From Forficula auricularia (taxonomy: Eukaryota; Arthropoda; Insecta; Dermaptera; Forficulidae), in the NCBI GenBank assembly GCA_024734495.1, contig JALMQS010000106.1, forward strand, positions 647,191-711,190: 64,000 nt of DNA. Direction: 5' to 3'. The translations under genes were made by a program, and so were the position numbers. Positions 19,591-29,686 of the stretch are shown here, one piece after another (the first letter of the stretch is position 1; the number at the start of each line of letters is the position of its first letter). The notes under the pieces are model-generated. The model was not told the DNA's origin and ran no database searches. It was given only the letters and a program-made list of their open reading frames with translations.

Positions 19591-20200
19591 TAATTCCCCT
19601 CAAAGACTCGCAAAGGGGTTTACCTGCGAGTCTTTCGCTAGATTGACTCTAAGTGGTTTAAATTCCCACCAATCTATGAGCCAACCCAAAAAAGGGGACC
19701 TTTTTAAGAAACCCTTATGGGCCCAATAAATAATTAATCCCTTCATGCATACAGTAAAAGGTGTGAAGGAGGGCGTAAATCTCCCTCAAACCTCGTTCCG
19801 ATGAGCAAAGAGATTTCAAACAAACTCAAAGTGAATTAACATAGTGAAAATTCACACTCTTAATAAAAAATATTATTATTATTTATAAATAAATAAAATT
19901 TAATAATGGTTAAAATAAAACCTTAATTAATTTGAATTATTATCCCAGGTTGGAAATTACAGGCTACTCAATTGGTAAAGGAGCTATTTGTGTAATGGCT
20001 CTTCATTTCAAAAAAAATAAAAATCTAAATTTTGAAAAACCTTTCAACGAAACTAAAGCATACCTTTTAAAAAGCTCTAAATGCCAAAAAATTGAAATTT
20101 AATAATTTTAAACAAAACTAAAAATTATTATTAATTTTATATAATATTTATTTTAACTCAAATTTAATATAAGTAACTAATTTTTTAAAGAGAAAAGAGA
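19591..20200 (-). other. 3' untranslated region of the BEL/Pao element
   Basis: Holds the polypurine tract at 19,591-19,601 and a strong hairpin AAAGACTCGC/GCGAGTCTTT at 19,604-19,643. No frame. Confidence 0.5.
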
Positions 20201-20204
20201 AGAG

Positions 20205-20385
20205 GGAGTCTGACATGAGAAATGGGAAGAAATGTCAGACCCAGCTAGGGACCCCGTGGGCGCCAGCCACGTACTAACAAATTGTCAGCTCCCTGAGGGT
20301 GGGTCCCTTGCCCCAACTATTAACTTTTCTATTCGACCTAAAGGCCAATCAAACGGAGGGGTAGGCATCAATATAAATACTAATT
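20205..20385 (-). pseudogene. Integrase C-terminal remnant (BEL/Pao)
   Basis: Minus strand reads PPFDWPLGRIEKLIVGARDP, the conserved 'W-P-L-G-R-I/V' block that closes BEL/Pao integrases (DUF5641 region). A stop follows the next glycine-serine. Between this and 20,829 the integrase core with its DD-E residues is absent, so the gene has an internal deletion of roughly a kilobase relative to a full element. Confidence 0.65.
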
Positions 20386-20828
20386 TTGTTATAAATTCTC
20401 TTTCTATCATTTTTGTTTTTTAATATAAAAAAATCAAAATGTTGTAATCTATATTTTTTTTTATTTTAATATCAAATAGATTCATGTGAATGATCTTTGA
20501 TATATAAATATATTTTTCTTTAATTATATAAATTTAAAAATAATATATATATATCGAACATAATTTTTTTTTAAATAGAATTTAATAATTTTTAATTGGA
20601 ATTTATCATATTTGGTAAATGAAAGTTCCTTTTTATTTTTAACTTAGTTTTTCAAATGAATTAACATACATATACATAATTTCAGTATTATATTATAGTA
20701 CTTTTTATTTTTTCAAAGGGTAACTTGACAAAGAATTGAAAAGAAATAAATTTTAAAATTGTATATGAAATACATGTAATAGATTTTTATTAAAAACCCA
20801 TTTGGCCTTTTAACCTCATTATTTTCCT
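20386..20828. other. AT-rich filler inside the BEL/Pao element
   Basis: Where integrase should be, the DNA is AT-rich without frames. Either deletion or replacement has occurred here. Confidence 0.4.
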
Positions 20829-21011
20829 CTAACTCTTTAATTTGACGGGAAAAGACTCTAGTTGAGACAATTGTATATATCTCAAGTGAGCCTTTTTTAA
20901 TTCTACCTCGTTCAGTGGCTGGCCAAAATTTTTCGAAAGGTTTCTTTTTCTAACTTTCGCCAGCCATCTCAACATAATAACTAAAACTCTATTAGCGAAA
21001 AAGTTTGCCAT
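20829..21011 (-). pseudogene. Linker before integrase (BEL/Pao pol)
   Basis: 60 codons including QPLNEVELKKAHLRYIQLSQ, resembling the helical linker between RNase H and the integrase zinc domain in BEL/Pao polyproteins (pattern L-x-x-x-E-x-x-x-A-x-x). It ends in a stop within what should be a continuous polyprotein. Confidence 0.55.
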
Positions 21012-21312
21012 CTATAAGGCTCTGACTGAATCCAACTTAAAGTTATCATTGAATCAGTTAAACAAATTATTCCCTTTAAAGGAATCAAAATAGATGGTTT
21101 TATAAAATGTAAAAATTCGCTGAGAACTAATGCTCCAGCTAATTCTAATCGAGGAAGACTGACTGTTTTTAAGGGGCGACTCTAGTTCGCGAACCCACCA
21201 ACCAACCTTGACTAACTTGCAAGGTTTTCTGAAAAATTCCCTTACTAGATAAATGACTGCTGAATAAGCCAGTTCGCTAGCATCACAATAGCCTAAAAGA
21301 AAAAAATCCTCT
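21012..21312 (-). pseudogene. RNase H domain of BEL/Pao pol, frameshifted
   Basis: The minus-strand frame directly after the long ORF, shifted by one base in a T run near 21,345, reads PRFIGAVKPEEDFFLLGYCD, with the GYCDAS block whose Asp is the first catalytic residue of RNase H. Further down, in another frame, VAPLKTVSLPRLELAGALVL carries the second acidic residue (Glu). At least two frame changes in 300 bases prevent a working enzyme. RNase H would remove the RNA template during reverse transcription. Confidence 0.7.
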
Positions 21313-24300
21313 TCAGGCTTTACAGCTCCAATAAATCGGGGAATATAAAAAACCTTTCAATAATTTTAAGTCTTCCTGATATTCCGACCAAATCAAATTA
21401 ACCCTGTCGCTAACAGGCTGGTCCCATTCTAACTTTTGTTTACATAATTGCTGAAAAATGATTTTAAATTTAATTAAAACAGGACTCATAAAACCTAACG
21501 GATCAAATGTTTGAGCTAACTCACTTAAAAGTTTTCTCTTTGTTAAAACAACATTTTTATTATTAGTGTAAGAAATTTGAAAACTATCAAATTTGGTATT
21601 CCAAATTAAACCTAATGTATTTGTGACCGGGTTTTCAGCAATAATTTTCGAATAATTTCCCTCCTCTCTGACCAACTGGGTGATATATGAATTATTTGAC
21701 GCCCATTTGTCAGTAAAAAAACCTCCTTCTCTCAATAATGACTTAACTTCAAAAATAATAGCTTCAGCCTCTTCTTTAGAATCAACTGATACAAAGCCGT
21801 CGTCCATGTAAAAACAATTATCCAAGACCGCCTTGGCCTTTGGAAATTTATATCCTTCTAGATTAGCGAGTTCTATTAAAACTCGTAACGCTAAGAAAGG
21901 TGAGGATTTCAAGCCGAATGGCAAAGTTTTTAAACGGAAAGTCTGCACCGGCTCTGATGGTTCAGACCTCCATAGAAATCTTAAAAAATCTCTATCCTGT
22001 TCATTAATCAAGATCATATTATACATTTTCTGTATATCAAAGGTGAAACCTATCGATCCATGTCGAAACTTGGTTAATATGGACCTAATATCGCTTTGCA
22101 ACGGTCGCCCTGTCATTAAAATTTGATTAAGGCTAATACTATTCTCTGTTTTTGCTGAACCGTCAAAAACTATCCGCATTTTTGTGGATAAGCTTTGTTC
22201 ACGAATAACCGCATGATGAGGTAAATAAAAACATTTATCATTAATAGAGGGATTAGACACTATTTCTGCAAAATCTAATTTAAAAAGATCACTAATACAA
22301 TTAGAATATTGAATTTTAAATTCCAACTTAGCTTCAAATTTTTTCTCAAGAGAGAAAAAACGTTTTAAAGCACCTTGTTTAGATTCTCCCAAATTTAAAT
22401 GAGGATTTTTAAATGGTAGGGCTACAGAAAACTTTCCAGAAGGCAATCGAAAATAATTTTCCAAAAAATGTTTCTCACATTGATCAAACTTAACTGGATC
22501 AATCTCAGTGGGGTTATCTAAACTCCACAATTTTTTTGATAAATACTCCAAGGTAAGATAGGATTTTACCTGACCGGTAGCCTGCTCTTTCCACTCTGAA
22601 GGACAATTTCCTAACAAAATCCATCCCAATACACTTTCAATCGCAACGGGTGCATTTTCACTCCCTCTCTTAACACCTCCCCTTAATATTTGAGCTACAG
22701 TTTTTGAGCCCAATAGCATATCTACCGGACCCCCACAGTGAAATTCAGGGTCGGCTAACTGCAAATTTTTGAGATGAGAAAATTCGTTTATATTGAATTG
22801 AAATCTTTCCAAATTGTCACAAATCTTCTCAACAGTGAAAGAGGGACAATCTATTGCTAAAAAGTTATTATTAATAGGTGAAATTTTTACATTCACAGAA
22901 CCCGTAACACATGAAACCAATCTTGAACCCAATCCATAAATCGGAGTATTATTTTCTTTTGTTACCTTTACTTTCAATTTAGAAGCCAATTCATTAGTAA
23001 TAAAGTTACTTTGACTCGCCGTGTCAACTAAACATCGCGCTGTGAACTTGCCTTCGGAAGTCTGCAGTTTGACCATCGCTGTGCCCAATAAAATATTTTG
23101 TTGTATTTGAGGTAAATTTGTACAACAAGTCTTTTTTGGAGTCTCTGAAACATTTACAACTTCATTAATATTTTGAACATTGGAATTGTTTACATTTTCA
23201 ATTGATTTAAAATTTTTATTTTTAACATTCTTAAAATAATCATCTAATTCTATTTTAGATGCATGTAATATGGGATTATGATAATTCCCACAATGACATT
23301 GAATAGATTTGCACAATAAAAAATCATGATTTGCTTTAAAACACAACTTGCATATTTTCATTTTTAAAATAAAGTTCATTTTTTCACTAAAACTTAATTT
23401 TTTAAACTTAAAACAATTATCTAATTTGTGATTTTCCTGGTTACAAAAGAAACATTTATTAATTTTATTTGTTACCACTGTCGATAAAGTTTTTAAATAT
23501 TTATTTTTCATTTTCGGAGAAGTCGACTGAAACTTGCTGGTCGAGGCTTCTCGGTAATTTACTGTTTCCATTGCGTTCCACGATCTAATTTCTTTATCTA
23601 AAAATTCAAAAAAATTGGAAACTGTAGGTACAGTTTCTGAATTTAATGTTCTATAAAATAGATGTATAAAATCTTGCGGTATACACCTAATTAATATCCT
23701 TATAAAAAAATCATCATTCCCTGGTGTGACCTTTTTAAAATTCTGCAACACAGAATAGGCATTTCGGAAATGATCATATATATAATTTAATTTTTCCCTA
23801 GTTAATATTTTAATTTTCGGGAACTCCAATAACTTGTCAATAGTTTGAAATATTATTTGTCTTTCCGACTCATAATAATCTTTTAAAACTTTTAAAGCAA
23901 TTTCATAATTGCTCTCGATTATACTCAAGCCTTTAATTTTATTTAAGGCGGCTCCCTTCAACGAATTCTTCAAATGCATTAATTTTTCCGTCTTCGACAA
24001 ATTTTTTCTTGAATCAATTTGGGCTTTGAATAAATCAAAAAATTCTACCCATTCCACAAAACCATCTTCAAATATGGGCAATTTAATAACAGGAACACTT
24101 GCATTTGATTCCTCTATTGGACTTGTCATTTTAACATCAATTTGAGATATTCTGGCATTGGTCAATTTTTCTTCTTTCTCTTCTAAAATCCACTCAATAT
24201 CCCTTATGATATCCAAACTTGAATTTGTTATTTTTACCAAATCAAATTCCTCATAATTTAGTGGTTGTTCTTCAGCTTGTAAATTTTCAAACGCGTCATA

Positions 24301-24543
24301 TACGGCATTTTCAATATCCGCCCTTTCTTCGAGTAATCTGTTCAAATCTCTCTTTAATGTTTTTAATAAATTCAAGCTTTCCAGGTTTCCTTCTTTCGTG
24401 GCCTTAATTACGGAATTTTGCAGGCGTTCCGTATTCCATCTAAATAATCTAACTTTCCTGGAAGCCATTTTTAATTTAATAGAAAGGACTATAATAGATA
24501 AAATTTCCAATTGCAGTTCAAATTTCAAATGCTGTGTTGCCAA
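21313..24543 (-). CDS. BEL/Pao Gag-protease-RT polyprotein, truncated
   Basis: 1,076 codons without a stop. The true start may be Met 26 (MASRKVRLFRW). Residues ~30-140 are helical and charged; ~150-310 match the DUF1759 Gag region; CFFCNQENHKLDNC (373-386) and CKLCFKANHDFLLC (398-411) are two zinc knuckles (C-x2-C-x4-H-x4-C). LVDTAS (505-510) is the aspartic protease active site with Ser after Ala, as usual in BEL/Pao. The RT spans ~690-1,000, with LPFGLKSSP near 884 and YMDD at 912-915, the metal-binding catalytic pair. The frame ends by frameshift at the junction with RNase H. The protein would package and copy the element's RNA in cytoplasmic particles; this copy cannot complete the cycle. 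Confidence 0.92.
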   Translation of the reverse strand: MATQHLKFELQLEILSIIVLSIKLKMASRKVRLFRWNTERLQNSVIKATKEGNLESLNLLKTLKRDLNRLLEERADIENAVYDAFENLQAEEQPLNYEEFDLVKITNSSLDIIRDIEWILEEKEEKLTNARISQIDVKMTSPIEESNASVPVIKLPIFEDGFVEWVEFFDLFKAQIDSRKNLSKTEKLMHLKNSLKGAALNKIKGLSIIESNYEIALKVLKDYYESERQIIFQTIDKLLEFPKIKILTREKLNYIYDHFRNAYSVLQNFKKVTPGNDDFFIRILIRCIPQDFIHLFYRTLNSETVPTVSNFFEFLDKEIRSWNAMETVNYREASTSKFQSTSPKMKNKYLKTLSTVVTNKINKCFFCNQENHKLDNCFKFKKLSFSEKMNFILKMKICKLCFKANHDFLLCKSIQCHCGNYHNPILHASKIELDDYFKNVKNKNFKSIENVNNSNVQNINEVVNVSETPKKTCCTNLPQIQQNILLGTAMVKLQTSEGKFTARCLVDTASQSNFITNELASKLKVKVTKENNTPIYGLGSRLVSCVTGSVNVKISPINNNFLAIDCPSFTVEKICDNLERFQFNINEFSHLKNLQLADPEFHCGGPVDMLLGSKTVAQILRGGVKRGSENAPVAIESVLGWILLGNCPSEWKEQATGQVKSYLTLEYLSKKLWSLDNPTEIDPVKFDQCEKHFLENYFRLPSGKFSVALPFKNPHLNLGESKQGALKRFFSLEKKFEAKLEFKIQYSNCISDLFKLDFAEIVSNPSINDKCFYLPHHAVIREQSLSTKMRIVFDGSAKTENSISLNQILMTGRPLQSDIRSILTKFRHGSIGFTFDIQKMYNMILINEQDRDFLRFLWRSEPSEPVQTFRLKTLPFGLKSSPFLALRVLIELANLEGYKFPKAKAVLDNCFYMDDGFVSVDSKEEAEAIIFEVKSLLREGGFFTDKWASNNSYITQLVREEGNYSKIIAENPVTNTLGLIWNTKFDSFQISYTNNKNVVLTKRKLLSELAQTFDPLGFMSPVLIKFKIIFQQLCKQKLEWDQPVSDRVNLIWSEYQEDLKLLKGFLYSPIYWSCKA

Positions 24544-24784
24544 ATCAGCTTAAAACCAATCTTTGCTTTGCTTTTTCAATACAAAAAAAATTGCAATTTA
24601 ATTATTTGCAATATTTCTCTCTGCAATATCTTGCAGCATTACTTAATTTTTTACACCAACCTTTTCTTGAAGGAATCTCTGGTTCTTTTATGCTCTTAAA
24701 CTTTAAGAGTGGAGAATTTCTTTTTTGAGAAAATTCTACCTTTGGCTATGAAGGATTAATGTATAATCCTGCGACGATGGACCA
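24544..24784 (-). other. 5' leader and primer site of the BEL/Pao element
   Basis: The leader between LTR and ORF. The 18 bases next to the LTR, minus strand, are TGGTCCATCGTCGCAGGA. Confidence 0.6.
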
Positions 24785-25609
24785 TGTATAAAATTGTAAA
24801 TTTCCCTGATCATATCATGTATAATTTTTCATGTATAAATATGATAATGAACTTAGGATAATGGTGTGGACTGTATTTCTTTAATTAAGATAAAGGAAGG
24901 TGTATTTTCTCCTTCTTCAATAAATAAAAGCAAAGATTTTTTGATATGATATTAACAATGGTTTTAATGATAAAAATAATGGTTTTGTACATACGAATGA
25001 AATATAATACAATGGCGTTGGCGTGGCGAATTTGCAGACTTCTTGTGGCAATTCGATTCACTTTGGTTTTTTATCCGACGATGAGATATGGGATGATTCA
25101 AGTTTGGTTATTTCTCCAGTTCAATTTTAAAAGTTAAAGGTGATCCTTAATCAATTCACTATTCAAATTTCTCCGCTCAAATACAAACTTCATTCAATAT
25201 TCAGTGCGATTCTCTTCTAAACTCAATTCAAATATAATCAAAAAAATCTGCTGATGCAGTTATAAAAAAACATTCAACTTTCATCTAAGAGATCAGAAGC
25301 GAGAATCTCAACTCAATTCAATCTGCTAACGCAGTCACCCATCCAAACTAACTTAAACCTAACTCAACAGCTCATTTCAACATCAATCATCAATGAATCT
25401 ACTAAGACTCGTTTCAACTACTCATTTCAACTCACATCATCATTGAATCAACTAAGACTCGTTTCAACTACTCATTTCAACTCACATCATCATTGAATCA
25501 ACTAAGACTCACTGGCTGGTCAGCTGGCTCGCGAGCAGAGCTCGGTCAGTCCACCGAAAACAACCTAAACGGAGCATCACTCGTCAATCTCTCAATTCTA
25601 ATTTATACA
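24785..25609 (-). repeat. 5' LTR of the BEL/Pao element
   Basis: 825 bp. Contains a short tandem repeat around 25,390-25,510 (ACTAAGACTCGTTTCAACTA units of about 60 bp) that is reduced in the other LTR. Confidence 0.85.
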
Positions 25610-26190
25610 CAAGGAAATGAGCAAGTTGATAGATTGGCCAATACATTACTCACTAGCTGGTAATGGTTTGGATATAGATTTACCTAACTCGGAGATATCG
25701 CTCTATTAACAAAAATCATAGCTTGAAGATTTGGAATGAATATTGGAACAAGAGCTCTAAAACCAAAAGGCTCTCACTTGTTTTCTATTTTACCCAGGTC
25801 CCAAATATGAGCCTTGGTTTTTGAGAAAATAAAATTATTCCGAAGATTATCTACTCAAATAACTCGCTTAAGAATAGTACATTCCCTCCTCCCGCCTATT
25901 TAAACAAAATTGGCGTGAGGAGGATCATTCTGTGGCTGTGATCATCTCTCTTATGGAGATATCAATCATATATATTTGGGATGCAATATAAATGTGGAAA
26001 AAAATCAATCGGCTCTATTTGGAGATCAGCAAAGAGGTTGCGTTTCCCACAAACATGAACATTTTACTGTCCTTCGAAAATCAAAAATAAAATTATCAAA
26101 TAAGATATTAAAACATATTTTAGCTATCAGGCCTCTAACCAAATATGACTAAAACTAAATAGAATTAAATAATTAAAATTTTCAAGAAAT
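25610..26190 (+). pseudogene. Non-LTR element RNase H end and C-terminus
   Basis: Plus strand reads QGNEQVDRLANTLLTSW, the last conserved block of a non-LTR RNase H domain (the 'G-N-E-x-A-D-x-L-A' motif; the Asp is catalytic). After stops and shifts come RLSTQITRLRIVHSLLPP and a Cys-His-rich stretch (25,930-25,990), as in the C-terminal end of I/R1-class ORF2. The BEL LTR abuts this frame at 25,609, so the upstream part has been cut off. Downstream lies an A-rich tail. Confidence 0.65.
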
Positions 26191-26325
26191 GCAAAATTAT
26201 ATATTAAATTGAAAAAAAAAAAAAAAAGATAATATACTTATGTGCTGTCTAAATGGGCTATGTTCCCGAGGACAATAAATAAAATTAAAAAAAAAAAAAA
26301 AAATAAGAGTAGATAGATAGATATA
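26191..26325 (+). repeat. Non-LTR 3' tails with poly-A
   Basis: A runs at 26,209-26,228 and 26,288-26,303. Between them, AATGGGCTATGTTCCCGAGG followed by AATAAATAAA is a typical 3' end of insect non-LTR elements; compare 40,290-40,352. Confidence 0.55.
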
Positions 26326-26399
26326 CACTCCCTGAACCCACACCACCCGAAACCTAAAAGGTACTTTATGAATGAAGTGGTAAAGGAATCTAGATATTT

Positions 26400-26480
26400 T
26401 ATTCAGGGGCGTAGTCACGGGGGGGGGGGGTCAGCACCCCCCCCCGAAAGGCAGGGCTCATGGGATGAGTAACGGCAAAG
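26400..26480. repeat. G-run/C-run terminus of a repeat
   Basis: GGGGCGTAGTCACGGGGGG followed by a long C run. The phrase 'GGCGTAG-CA' resembles CAGTGGCGTAGCC ends at 44,685 and 57,808. Confidence 0.45.
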
Positions 26481-26849
26481 ACAAAACTTTTCTTATGGCA
26501 AACTAACCATAATTAAATATATTTCATATGTTTAATCAAGAATTATGTACTTTTTTAATTTCTTGAAGTATCTTTTTAGTCCAATTAAATTGTTGTCTAA
26601 AGGGCCCTTCGCGGGAAAGTTTTGGGGGGAAGTTTTGATCCAATATGTGTTTGGTATGCTGAATCCGAATCTGAGGTTTGCTAACAACTAACAAAATTTC
26701 GTGACGGAACATTGTCGAAAATATTAATTCTTAGAACAACTTCCCTTCTTACCCCTACCTTCTCCTCACCACATACATTTCAAAAAATATTAAAAAAATT
26801 GTTATTTGTAAAATTATTTTTCCATTGTATAATCAGTTTACTTTGACTC
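26481..26849. repeat. Dispersed repeat shared with 47.2 kb
   Basis: ATGCTGAATCCGAATCTGAG then GCTAACAACTAACAAAATTTC pairs with 47,283-47,325 (GTGCTGAAACCGAATCTGAGGC). No gene. Confidence 0.5.
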
Positions 26850-26879
26850 CTGATGATGGGCTCACCCCCGAAATATATC
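26850..26879 (+). ncRNA. Hammerhead-ribozyme-like motif
   Basis: CTGATGA, extra T, stem GGG/CCC, GAAA, self-complementary ATATAT, then C. Core boxes are intact; stem II is short. It is a lone copy with no mirrored partner nearby. Confidence 0.4.
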
Positions 26880-27122
26880 GAATTCAAAACTCAATTATGT
26901 TTTATTTCTTTTTGTGAAACCTACCTCGCATCTTGCTCAAGTTTTATTATGACATAGATAGAGACTTAAACTATTATAAAAAATTAAGTTATATATAGTT
27001 ATAATCTAATATTTTTTATTTAACATTTGGCGGCGAAAGGACCTCCTTAAACTCTGAAGGAGGGAAGATCATCCGAAATATCAGTTCAATAAATTTTCTT
27101 TTGTTAGTAATCATCTTTATAT

Positions 27123-28574
27123 ATACCGGGTGAGTTTTTTATCTTGAGACAGTCTTATAACTCAAAAACAGTGCATTATATGAAAAAAGTTTCAAATAAA
27201 AGTTTATTTATATCAGGAGAGAAATTAAACTACACTATTGTTTGTCGACCTAAACAATCTTTCATGGGTATTTCGAGGTTAAGTTCTGTTTTTTAAATGG
27301 AAACCTATATGTTTCTGAGCATATTCTGAATCTACAAAAAAACAAAACTGAAAATCTTTCATAAGAATTATTTTTTTATACAACATCAAATAAACAAAAT
27401 ATTAAATCAATTAGATCGCCAAAAAAATCCAAATAATAATTATTTTTTACAATTATTCAACTTAATTATCAAATAATAATGATCAATGATTTAATTATTA
27501 AATAAATAATTAATAATTTAATAATTTTACTTCACACTGTTCTGAGACATGTGTATCGCAAGTTTTCTGGATGAATTCCAGTTCCAATTTTGTTATTTTG
27601 ACCATTTTAAGTTTCTTCATAGCCTTTACATTTCTTGTTTTTTTAACAAATTTATTCCACGATGAAATGAAGCTTGTGAGGGTGTATTCCTATTAGGAAA
27701 ACGCTCGACATCCATTTCAATGGCAGCCATAACCCATAACACTTCTTCCACATTCACAATAAATTAAGACCATTTGTATTCTGTCTTCAACAAAAAATGC
27801 TCCATTTTTATTATGGTAATAAAATATAACTATCTATTGGATTGACACGAGAGAAATAAACTTTTTTAAACTCAAGACTTTCAAATAGGTATTAAGTAGA
27901 AAATAATCTCTTAAATCTGTGTATAATGAAGTTTTAATATCATTATAAACTAAATTGAAAGTTTTTTTGCCGAGAGTAGCAGAATTTTTATATATTGAAG
28001 GAGACAATAAAAGAGTGTGTCTTCTGCTGGAATTATAAATTTTATTTATTTATAACGAAACTATAGTCTCGTTATAAATAAATAAAATTTATAATTCCAG
28101 CAGAAGACACTCTTTTATTGTCTCCTTCAATCATTATAAACACTTATAATCATTGTTGTGACTTTTCGATTTAATATTATTTATTTAATAATTAATTATT
28201 TGATCATTATTATTTGATATTTAAGTTGAATAATTGTTAAAAATAATTATTAGAATTTTTCTGAGATCTAATTGATTTACTTAATATTTTTTATTATTTG
28301 ATGTCGAATAAAAAAATAGTTTTAATAAAAGTTGTTCAGTTTTTTTTTTGTAGATTCAGAATATGTACAGAAACAAATAGGTTTCCATTTAAAAAACAGA
28401 ACTTGACTTCGAAATACCAATGAAAGCTTGTTCTAGGTATCTAGGTCGACAAACAATAACGTAGTTTAGTTTCCCCCTCGATATAAATAAACTTTTATTT
28501 GAAACTTTTTTCCATATAATGCACTGTTTTTGAGTTATAAGATTGTCTCAAAATAAAAAAAACTCACCCGGTAT
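27123..28574. mobile_element. Foldback element G, copy 1
   Basis: Ends TATACCGGGTGAGTTTTTT and its mirror at 28,556-28,574, each beside TATA. The arms of about 300-450 bases mirror each other (GACAGTCTTATAACTCAAAA near 27,149; inverse near 28,535). A palindromic element E copy is nested at 27,960-28,125. Confidence 0.85.
27960..28125. mobile_element. Palindromic element E, copy 2
   Basis: Perfect-looking mirror arms around CGAAACTATAGTCTCG at 28,058-28,073. In this copy the hammerhead stem II has gone, leaving only the GAAA and ACTATAGT centre. Confidence 0.85.
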
Positions 28575-28844
28575 ATATTTATCTTGGGCTGATTGGCTTT
28601 CCATTGAATCCTCAGTTATTAAAAGCCAACCTTTAAATATAAAATATCTTCTCTTACATAATTTTTGTTAAATTTCTATCTCCCGAGAAATTATTATTAT
28701 TATTATTTTATCTACGTTCGTTTCCTCTGAAAGGAAAAGGGACCTCATGGCCCTTGACCCTTAAAGCTTCACCTACAAGTTTCCTCCTTGCACATATTCA
28801 TTTACTCTATCCTCTTATTTATTTATTTTATTTGCTCTTTTTAG
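28575..28844. other. Spacer, T-rich
   Basis: No frame. It ends in TTTGCTCTTTTTAG, which looks like a splice acceptor for the exon candidate that follows. Confidence 0.4.
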
Positions 28845-28948
28845 ATTAATTCTTCTTCTCTGGAAATCTCCATCTCCTGTGAACACTGTCAGCCAAGTCA
28901 TCATCCTTCATCATCTGCTACCATTAGCCAGCCAGCATCTTTTCCAAT
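28845..28948 (+). CDS. Candidate internal exon, unknown protein
   Basis: 104 bases between TTTGCTCTTTTTAG and GTAAGTCTC, both strong splice signals. Open from the first base: INSSSLEISISCEHCQPSHH, then PSSSATISQPASFP, leaving two bases for the next codon. Ser-rich, with a C-x2-C pair. Base composition is less AT-rich than the flanks. It could be a host exon or an old retroelement ORF1 piece. No partner exon is seen in the window. Confidence 0.35.
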
Positions 28949-29521
28949 GTAAGTCTCTCTTATGTTATTAATGCATTCTTAATCCCATATGAATTTGCCT
29001 AGCCTTAATTTTAAATTAATATCCAAGATTTCTTTTGAATTTAGCTGAATCTGAATAATCTCCATGTATATCGGGTGAGTTTTTTTTTATCTTGAGACAG
29101 TCTTATAACTCAAAAACAGTGCATTATATGAACAAAGGTTTCAAATAAAAGTTTGTTTATATCGAGTGGAAAACAAACTACGCTATTGTTTGTCGACCTA
29201 GAACAAGCTTTCAAGGGTATTTCAAGGCCAAGTTCTGTTTTTTAAATGGAAACCTATATTTTTCTTTCCATTTCCTAAATCTACAAAAAATACTGAGCAA
29301 CTCTCATAAGAACTATTTTTTTATCCGACATCAAATAAAAACAATATTAAATCAATTAGATCTCAAAAAAATCAAATATTTAATTATTATTGATAGCGTT
29401 TTTCTTTAGGAGACGGACTGGTATAAATATGCAATTGTATGTTGATGAAGGCAGTCCACGGTGGTTGTAAAAATTAGACTATAATGGTTTTATTATTTTA
29501 CATTTATTCGTTAAACCGACG

Positions 29522-29554
29522 TTTCGGAGATTTATTCTCTCCTTCTTCAGGGTA
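29522..29554 (-). ncRNA. Hammerhead-ribozyme-like motif (left arm)
   Basis: Mirror image of 29,654-29,686 with the same core boxes. Together they place two ribozyme-like units head to head in one palindrome. Confidence 0.5.
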
Positions 29555-29653
29555 ACAAAAAGTCAATGAAAGTAGTTCAAATCATAATTACTTCCTTCAA
29601 AGGAGACAGGAAGTAATTATGATTTGAACTACTTTCATTGACTTTTTGTTACC

Positions 29654-29686
29654 CTGAAGAAGGAGAGAATAAATCTCCGAAACGTC
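29654..29686 (+). ncRNA. Hammerhead-ribozyme-like motif (right arm)
   Basis: CTGAAGA, extra A, stem GGAGA/TCTCC, GAAA, then CGTC. ACGT is a self-complementary minimal stem III, as described for Penelope-like element ribozymes, which act as dimers. Core boxes intact; one base is inserted before stem II. Confidence 0.5.

Larger units (their letters stand above)
18969..25609 (-). mobile_element. BEL/Pao LTR retrotransposon
   Basis: LTRs at 18,969-19,590 (622 bp) and 24,785-25,609 (825 bp) both start TGTATAAAATTG and end TTTATACA. The shorter one has lost an internal stretch and some tandem repeat units. Genes run on the minus strand. Next to the 5' LTR is TGGTCCATCGTCGCAGGA, a primer-site-like sequence starting TGG (some likeness to a tRNA-Tyr end). 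Next to the 3' LTR is GAGGGGAATTA, a polypurine tract. Gag, protease and RT are in one long frame; RNase H is shifted and integrase mostly deleted. The flanks (TAACC, CAAGG) do not match, so no target duplication is visible. Confidence 0.9.
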
